Shown one piece after another: positions 22,199 to 28,899 of a DNA stretch of 28,899 nt (positions are counted from its first letter, which is position 1; each line of letters opens with the position of its first letter). The translations under genes and the position numbers were made by a program. The notes below the pieces were generated by a model that was not told the origin of the DNA, ran no database searches, and worked only from the letters and a program-made list of their open reading frames with translations. The stretch is taken from assembly GCA_036897525.1 (NCBI GenBank), contig JAYMTJ010000101.1, positions 1-28,899 of the forward strand, read 5' to 3'. Source of the DNA: Pelargonium x hortorum. Taxonomy: Eukaryota; Streptophyta; Magnoliopsida; Geraniales; Geraniaceae.

Positions 22199-22262
22199 TT
22201 CTTTAGTGTGTCTCCTCATTTAATGATAAGGGGAAAAGGAAGAGGGCTTCGCGCCTTAAACT
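22199..22262 (-). repeat. GCGCGAAGCCC dispersed repeat, inverted copy
   Basis: Reverse-complement partner of 6532-6595, with an exact 17-bp core (22240-22256). The flanking ATGATAAG and CTCCTCAT words match the other copy after a few indels. Crossing over between the two would invert about 15.7 kb of the window. Confidence 0.6.
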
Positions 22263-22560
22263 CTATAATACAACTAAAGGAACACCTAGACTATTCTCCT
22301 ATTTACATTACAAGATTCCGTTACTAATTAATAAAGAGTAATCTAATAAAATAATACTACATCTATATTTAACCATACTCAATTCGATAGAATACATACA
22401 ATAAGAAATTAGCTACAAAAGAAGTGAAGTAGTCATTAGTAATAAGGATACAGACTTACTATACCTCTGTCTATTACTAGTATAGAATAGAGGACTACTT
22501 AGTTTACTAAATTACAAACCTATTACTAAGACTAATATACACTATCACACTTTATTAATA
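22263..22560. repeat. TA-rich module E
   Basis: An AT-dominated tract built of ACTA, ATAAT and ATACA words, such as CTATTACTAGTATAG near 22470-22485. It adjoins the inverted GCGCGAAGCCC repeat, as module B adjoins the forward copy. On the minus strand it reads as the same TAGT/TATAG-type sequence seen in modules B and D. Confidence 0.35.
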
Positions 22561-23519
22561 GAATAGCTACAGGCAAGAATAAGAGACTCCTTAGCCCTTA
22601 ACTTAAAGACAAGCTGGGAACCCCCCAAAAGAAGGGTTAAAGCATAGCTGCAAAGAGTACCAGGTATAGCTCCTTCTAACTTGTTAAAGCTCTTAAAAAA
22701 AAAGTAAGTCAATTTTAATGCTAGCGAATGAGCTGAGGTTAAAGGTTTTGGTAAAAGACATAAAATAGAGACACCTAAAGTTAAAGCTTGTCTTTCTGAT
22801 CCAGTTTTTTAAAGTAGTGAAGTCACAAGAAACCTTAAAGTGGAAAGGAATTTCTAAGAGAGATAGAGATAGGGAATACAGTAGCTACAAGTACAAGTTA
22901 TAAGACAGGTAGAACCCACAAGATAAGTAAAGCTCTGAAGAAGGAGATACAGATGGTGCTGTGCTGGTAGAGATTCTGGTTATAAAGAGTCTAGCAGCCG
23001 TTAAGAGAGTTCCTAGTCTGTTAAATTAGTCACACCAAGCAGAAAGTTTTGCAGATACAGAAAGAAGAAACAGAGGCTAAGGTAGCCTTTAGGCTATATC
23101 CTACCTAATAGAAAGGGGTTCCAGTTCTAAAGAAAGCAAGTCAGAGTACGAATTGCGGTCAATAAATTAAGAGCTGCGCGTCAAAATTGACATGAAAAGG
23201 GTAAAGTGCTAGATTATTCTCAATAAGGACTTCTGAACTAAAGAAGGGCCGGTTCTGAACGGATTTGGTAGAAAAAACTGCAGTATTTAAAATGTAAAAT
23301 CGTGATCCTAAATCGATATAGTGCACGAAAACGGGGGAGGGATCTATTCCTACTCGGTAACCAAAGGTAAGGAAAGCTAGCCTTGTTGAAGCGAAGACTA
23401 GACTAATTCAAAAGAAAAGGGGTATTTTACTAGGCTAAGAGGAAACCCCTTATTAAGTTAAGGAATCCTTTATAGATTTTTTTAGTTAGAATTCAACAGT
23501 TATATATAATATAACAACA
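22561..23519. other. Gene-free stretch
   Basis: No gene recognised. The plus strand is A/G-rich at about 22840-23000, with AAGTACAAGTTATAAGACAGG near 22888 loosely resembling AGGTACAGGTTAGAAGACTGG near 21490. AAGGAATCCTT (23460-23470) is another GGAATCC palindrome. Confidence 0.45.
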
Positions 23520-23549
23520 ACTAGAATTAAGTAATTAAGTAATTCTAGT
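23520..23549. repeat. 10-bp perfect hairpin over an AATTAAGT repeat
   Basis: ACTAGAATTA (23520-23529) pairs perfectly with TAATTCTAGT (23540-23549) over a 10-base loop. The inside is also tandem: AATTAAGT repeats 2.5 times from 23525. This is the longest perfect stem I found, but it is almost entirely A-T. It could be a transcript-end hairpin, a cruciform site or slippage product. No gene adjoins it. Confidence 0.6.
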
Positions 23550-26500
23550 ACTTATTATTAATTCTTAACTAGGATTTCCAAGGGGTTACTCTGCTTTATT
23601 ACTCCTATCAAGTTGTACCGGGATTGGGGTTCAAAACCTATTACTAATTAAATTTCGTACAAATAGTTTCGAGGCTGCCCTTAGAGATATGACAATTCTA
23701 TATCTGGTATTCTTACGATTCTACACTTCTTTTACGGAGGTTTTATTTATAATATTTTATAGTAAATAAACTCTAGTATTTCCTTAACAACTTTCGTTAG
23801 AAAAAAAAAGGAAGAGTAGCATACTCACTGAATAAGTAACCCCCTTGGACTTTCACTGGCAACTCTGGAATACTTTTCTAGCGTATCCTAACTTAGTAAG
23901 TAGTGAACATAGATAGTAATACCCTTGTAGAAGCGAGTGCAAATAAGGAGCCGCTTTAATTAACAAATGATTAGAATATAAACCCTGCCTAAATTTGTGT
24001 TAATAAGTGTTTGCCCTTATCCTCCCCCGATTCCTTTGGAAGGGCTCCTCAACTCTTATTAAGAGACCGGGAAAGCTAGTACACCGTACTTCAACAAAAT
24101 TCCCTTTTGAATGAGGTTTGAAGACTACTCATTTTATATGGATATAGGAGAAAGGGGTCCCTTTTTTGTACAAGGCAGCTCCCAGTCAATTTGTAAGGTA
24201 ACTGATTTCTTATATATGCACACCAGCTGCTTATACTTTTGAATGAAACCCGCTTAAAAAGTCATCTAATTCCATTTTGTACAGAAGTTTAGCTTCTAAC
24301 TTAATCTTATAGAGGGAACCCTATTCGACAATAGCCTTGACCTTTCCGTTATAGGCATTTTTTCTTTTCGTATAACTAAGGTTGAGTCCCGGTTCGAGAT
24401 ATACTAACTTAATAAAGATAATATAATGTTTTGCTGAAATGCTTTTACAAGACTCAGAAGAAACCTCTCCTAATTGGTATTACTTGGGAGGGGCCTAAAC
24501 TAAAAGCGATTGCACTTGATTAACCTTTAAAGCTTTTACTAGTATGTATGTATGTAGTATTCGGTACAACGAACGTAAGGGGCTCTATAAAGAATACAAT
24601 TGTTAAACTGTTAAACAAAGCTGAGTCTAACAGGAGTGAGTGGCCCTCTTCTTCGGATTCGGAGTTTCAAGCAACAACCCCTCTTACTGCTTAGGGTAAG
24701 TCTGGGAGCATTCTCGTTTTTTTTTTGAGAGTGAGGCCCTGTTGCGGAGTTACCTTTATCTGGTGGAATTCCCCTAAGAGGAAAACGTTAAATAAAATGT
24801 ATATACAAGAAACTCAATTTCCTTTATTGGCGGACACTCTCTTTCTTCGTGGACTATTCCTCCAGAGTAGCTACTTTAAGATAAGACTAGAAACCTTCCC
24901 TTAAACTTTAAAACTTCATTTTTGTCTTGTACTTCTCTTTAGCTTTCTATATTTTACGATTTACTTGAATAATCCGGAATTGGAAACTTGAAATGAAATC
25001 GTAGGAACGCTTTTTAAAAAAGCTACCCCTTTACTCAGTTCTATATAATTAGTCGAAAAAAAATGTTCTTACTTCAAATTCTTCTTGACTTTTACTTCTT
25101 TGCTTTAATCTTAATAATACCTATCTTCTTGAGAGCTTAATTCTGTATCTCAATAGCTACAAATCCCTTTCCCTAAAACTAAACTGATAAAAAAACAGGC
25201 TTTTATCCCTTAAGTTATATGCCTTTACGAGAAACAAATGACTTTGACTGTCTAGGCCTTATCCTCTTAATAGCTACTTAAAAAAACCTACCTTAACCTT
25301 GAAATTCGGAATTCAAATATTACACATTTTGAACCAAAGAATTCTAATTAAGTACAACCGTCCTTTAACAAAAGAAAATGGAGCGGAAGACTTGTACTTT
25401 TTTTTAACTTCAACAATTAAGAATTAAAAGGAAACCCTTAGTTTTACATCCTTTTTGGTTACAGTTGGGTTTATATTAGTAACTTTTTTGAAGAAATTTG
25501 ACTTTAATACCATCTAGAAAAGGGCCCTCTTCAATTTCGAATCATAGTGCCCGTTAGCCCTGCTACTTCTCAAAATTCTTAAGTTTGCATGCAATAAAAA
25601 AACAGGAGGCTATCCTAAAATAAGTTGTCACAAGTTTTATCGACCAAGTCAAATAAGAGTTTCTATTATATTTCTATTAGACCGGAGAAATATGCTAAAC
25701 GATTGCCTTTTATCAAACCCACGGGCATGAAATTCTCAATAAAAGGGTTTGTGTCGGAAGCCTTGAAAAGATATAGGGGCCTCTGAAAAAAACGAAGCAT
25801 TTATAAGAAAAATTTTTATTAGTAACTTAAGGATAAGCAGCTGTTAACAATATTAAAATGAAAGTTTCCGGTCCCTTACTTGCTGTGCTGCTGTGGGAAT
25901 TTAAAACCTTAATTATAGTCAGATAAGTGCCCTTTTGCATGCCCTAAAAGTAGCTTCAATTTTCATTTTCGGGCGGAATTGAATTCCTGGGAATGCCCTA
26001 GGGGTCTCCTGTGCATAGTCTAAAATCTCCTATAAATACTCGAGAGTTTCCTGTCCGCCTACAGTACACAGTCCCGGGCGGTGTAGTTATATACACGAGT
26101 TAAAGTTTCAAAATGAAGAAGAGGGATTTTCTTATATTTATTTAGGAAAAACGCATACTAAGCTGCTTTTACAGGAGTCCTTGATTAGTCCGAGTATACA
26201 ATACGGTTTAGTATTGAGGCTCGTTTGAATCATAAATTTATGAAGAAAGCTTCCCGGAGGAGCAGCTCCTTTAGTAACTTAGGAGTTCTCTTTACACCTA
26301 CTGGCAAGAACTTTATTGAAGAATAAAAACTCAATTTTTTATATCCTTTAATTTAACTATGACAAAAATTTTAGTGAAATGCTTTCTACTCCTTTTTACC
26401 CAAAATACATGAAATAGGAAAACTAATATAATATAATAAATGGATACCCGTTACTGAGAACAGGCAGTAGAATCAAGCTTATGATATGTTACAAGGCAGC

Positions 26501-26958
26501 CTCTTTTTAACTTATAAAAAAAGTACAATAGAAAACTGAGTTAATTACTTTTGCGATACTGCAAAGAAGAACCTAAAGGAATTGAAAACTTAATCAGCCA
26601 TTGTTTGTTATCCCACTTCCTATCTAGGTTTACCTAAATAAGGGCCATTTAAGAGTTCTTCTCTTTGTACTTGAGTTAGAGATTTAAGAATAATGCAAAA
26701 TTAACAATCTTGGATTATATCCTTCCTTAATAAGTCCTTTACCTTAAGAAAGGAAGTCCTTGTGGGTTTTCTCTGGATAAACAAAGTTATAAGTAAATTA
26801 AGGGCTGATCGAAATTATACACCGTCCCAGTCCCAAAGAACTTTTTACTATTAGCGGGCCGCTAGAATATTTTAAGGGGACTCCAATAGATTCAAAAGTA
26901 ACACTTAGCAATTGTCTATTATAGGAAAAGTGCACATAGAGCCTATATTCAATCAAGT
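23550..26958. other. Gene-free AT-rich stretch
   Basis: No gene recognised in 3.4 kb. A (GTAT)n run of 15 bases lies at 24542-24556, an A9 run at 23801-23809 and a T10 run at 24717-24726. AGGAGCAGCTCCT (26258-26270) is a GC-rich odd palindrome. No frame exceeds chance length. Confidence 0.5.
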
Positions 26959-26968
26959 CATAAGAGAA
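26959..26968 (+). promoter_or_regulatory. CRTA-type mitochondrial promoter match
   Basis: CATAAGAGAA fits the CRTA core followed by a purine-rich AAGAGA, the motif described for dicot mitochondrial promoters. An AT-rich tract (CTATATTCAAT) lies just upstream. It points rightward into DNA with no recognised plus-strand gene, so it may be a chance match. Confidence 0.18.
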
Positions 26969-27087
26969 ACTTTTCTAGATACATCAATATTATAACCACA
27001 AAAGCTACCCTGCGAAATATGAACGGATGTGTGTTGTCCTAATTCCCAAAGGTCCCAGTTGTCAATTTATACTCACTCCTTATAACA

Positions 27088-27118
27088 GCCGGATTCGAAC
27101 CCCCAGTAGACTTTTCAG
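27088..27118 (-). pseudogene. tRNA-like T-arm fragment
   Basis: The minus strand contains GGGGG-TTCGAAT-CCGGC (27088-27104), a T-loop with the consensus TTCGAAT and closing G-C pairs but only 3 of 5 stem pairs. Twelve to 15 bases upstream on that strand, CTGAAAA (27112-27118) resembles the anticodon loop of tRNA-Phe(GAA). The spacing is shorter than in a real tRNA and no acceptor stem can be found, so this is at most a decayed fragment. Phe is a guess. Confidence 0.2.
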
Positions 27119-28345
27119 TTAGACAGCATATTTGCCATAAAAAAAGAGAGACTGCTTTGAACCTTATTAGGCTGAAATTGAAATTAAGAATTCAATATTA
27201 CTACTAGGGTTTATTCTATATAAGTGATTGCTTTTACAGTCTTTTTGCTAAAAGGGATAACAAAGCTTTAGGTTTAGTAAACTTGACTTTTATGTTGACT
27301 TTATACTCTCAATAGCCGGGCAAACCCTTATCTTGTAGATTTTACACTTCTTGAGTCGTCCAGTTTAGTTTGAGGACATTATACTTCTTTGTTTAACTCG
27401 AGACGCGTTCCCTATTCTACTTGAGTGGGGTTGGTTGGATATATTATCTAAAAGATAAACCTGAACTATGTTAAGTCTGATCTTGTTTTTTATATTATGC
27501 ATGCGTTTCCATGATTCTATTCTTGAATCCGCAATCCGCCCTTTTTGATAGAATATATTAGAAAAGTTTCTAGGGAATAGATGCTTGAAATGAAATATAT
27601 TACTACTAAACGAAAAGCTATCCAGAGGAGTTTGTGACATGGATTAGACCGAGAGTTCATAGAAATGAGGATAAAAATCTTGACTTCTAAAGTTTAAATT
27701 GGTATTTCTATTTTCCCTTTTAAGGTGATTTCGTTTTATGTATTAGGTTTTTTTCATTTAAGAAGAGTATTATATATACTAAATCTCATTTTTATACTGA
27801 AATCGCTTCAAAACTTAGTTATGCCCTGCTATTCAATCTGCTAACGAACTTGTGTACGCTCGTCTTGCTGTTGAATGGCTAGTTTCTAATTACTCTAAAG
27901 GTAATCTTATTGTGCTCAGAAATAATACGAAGCTACCTGTAGTCGGGGTATGCTCCTTACTGTTTTTAGTAGTACTGTGTCTCACGTACTTTATCGGAAT
28001 TAAGGTCTTTTTATGTAGGATATACATCAATATTTATATTATTTGTAACCCCTAAGGCTTCTTTATCCGCAGTTTGCCCCGTAAACTAACTGTTATATCA
28101 AACGAGCCACCCTTAACTTAATTGAAAGATTGCAAATTGACATTAATTATAGAGATTAAAAAGGCATAAAGAAAGAACTAAAGAGTTCCTCTTATAGCCT
28201 AGCGATGTAAGACATATTATATTGTGAAACTCTGATATTTCATAAGACGTAGAGCTACTAAAAACATGCTAACCAGACAGATTTCTGAGTCAAAGATATA
28301 ATAATACTATATTAAGTTTAGTTCACAGTAACCGTACCTCCATCT
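27119..28345. other. Gene-free AT-rich stretch
   Basis: No gene recognised. The 91-codon minus frame 27365-27640 starts with ATG but has no recognisable domain, and frames of that length are expected by chance. The 67-codon frame 27852-28055 begins with GTG and becomes hydrophobic only because the DNA is T-rich. Confidence 0.5.
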
Positions 28346-28394
28346 GTCTAAGTTGTTCTCCAAAAGTGGGGTCTACCCCTCGCAGTAGACAACT
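28346..28394. repeat. Cluster of competing hairpins
   Basis: Five stems overlap here. GTCTA (28346-28350) can pair with TAGAC (28386-28390). AGTTGT (28351-28356) can pair with ACAACT (28389-28394). GTCTAC (28371-28376) can pair with GTAGAC (28385-28390) over 8 bases. GGGGT (28368-28372) and ACCCC (28375-28379) form a nested small stem around CT, and TCTCC and TGGGG offer a weaker fifth. Several exclude each other, so the RNA could switch between folds. No gene or ligand motif is recognisable. Confidence 0.4.
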
Positions 28395-28899
28395 GGAAGC
28401 TCAATTAAGAAGAACAAGATAAGATACTGAGTTGTAGTGAAAAGTCTGAGACATAAGTACTAATAAAACCTGAATTTACGCAAAATAACTAAAGGAATAC
28501 CCCTGTATCTCTAATCGAATATTACTAAAAAGTCGCATTAACATTTTAGGGAAGTCCATTTCAAGAATCAAGAAAAGAGCGTGGAAATACTTAGATAAGA
28601 AGGGCGCATTGTATGCTAGGGTTACGTTCACCCCTGCTTTTGAAGGTTATGTTCGAATATCCTTATAAACCTTATGTTATGTCTCTTTCTCCTCAAAAGA
28701 AAAGTATATATAATTTAAGTAAATAAAGTAAGCCGGAATCCGGTCCCCCGTAAAAAGAGAAAGTATACAAAGCTAAGCGCGATCGAGAATAGGTTAGATT
28801 GAGGTTATATGCAATTAGATTAGAACCTCTTTTAGAAAGATACTCCATAAATACAAACCAAGGACTCCCTAACTCTTCTGGAATTTGGAAGATAGAAAG
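28395..28899. other. Gene-free stretch to window end
   Basis: No gene recognised. CCGGAATCCGG (28733-28743) is a GC-rich palindrome of the GGAATCC group. I see no terminal repeat joining this end to the start of the window, so circularity cannot be judged. Confidence 0.45.

Noticed and set aside
27365-27640. 91-codon minus-strand frame starting with ATG
   Set aside because: No recognisable domain, no supporting signals, and one or two ATG frames of this length are expected by chance in AT-rich DNA of this size.
27852-28055. Possible small membrane protein
   Set aside because: GTG start, hydrophobicity explained by T-rich sequence, no supporting context.
1-28899. CRISPR array, LTR element or insertion sequence
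   Set aside because: No regularly spaced repeats, no paired long terminal repeats and no transposase-like frame could be found by eye.

Overview
This window is almost empty of genes. I find no complete, recognisable protein gene, rRNA or group II intron on either strand. The longest stop-free frame is 117 codons, which is about what chance gives in AT-rich DNA of this length. Base composition is roughly one-third GC: five lines counted by hand ranged from 23% to 42%. The sequence is rich in homopolymers (T runs of 10-11, A runs of 9-10), TA-rich blocks and short palindromes. The best-supported gene relic is a minus-strand tRNA-like sequence at 18364-18438. Its D-arm, T-arm and variable-loop layout resembles the plastid-type tRNA-Trp found in many seed-plant mitochondria. 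Taken with short, diverged dispersed repeats and the lack of genes over almost 29 kb, the most economical reading is intergenic DNA or a gene-poor accessory chromosome of a plant mitochondrial genome. The GC content is lower than I would expect for most plant mitochondria. A large fungal or algal mitochondrial genome cannot be excluded, so the assignment is tentative.

Layout: 1-2355 is non-coding and carries a 7-bp hairpin (159-177) and a tRNA-like fragment (706-763, minus). 2356-2706 holds the longest reading frame and is probably not a gene. 2707-5639 contains a diverged direct repeat (3833-3856 and 3993-4015), a T11 run, a 14-bp palindrome and one copy of a 30-bp dispersed repeat. 5640-6857 is a cluster of cryptically simple sequence: pyrimidine-rich or triplet-biased tracts alternating with TATA/TAG-rich DNA. 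It also carries two copies of a motif containing GCGAAGCCC. 6858-15459 is featureless apart from palindromes and hairpins. 15460-15860 and 17443-17830 are two more cryptically simple modules. 18364-18438 is the tRNA-Trp-like element. 20622-20651 and 22199-22262 are partner copies of the dispersed repeats at 5200 and 6532. 22263-22560 is another TA-rich module. 23520-23549 is the strongest hairpin. 26959-26968 matches the plant mitochondrial CRTA promoter core. 27088-27118 carries a third tRNA-like T-arm. 28346-28394 can fold in several mutually exclusive ways.

No pathway or operon can be reconstructed. The most useful leads are the tRNA-Trp-like element, which would have a UCA anticodon and a re-paired acceptor stem; the three tRNA-like relics, all on the minus strand; and the recurring simple-sequence modules. 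All calls were made by eye without database searches.
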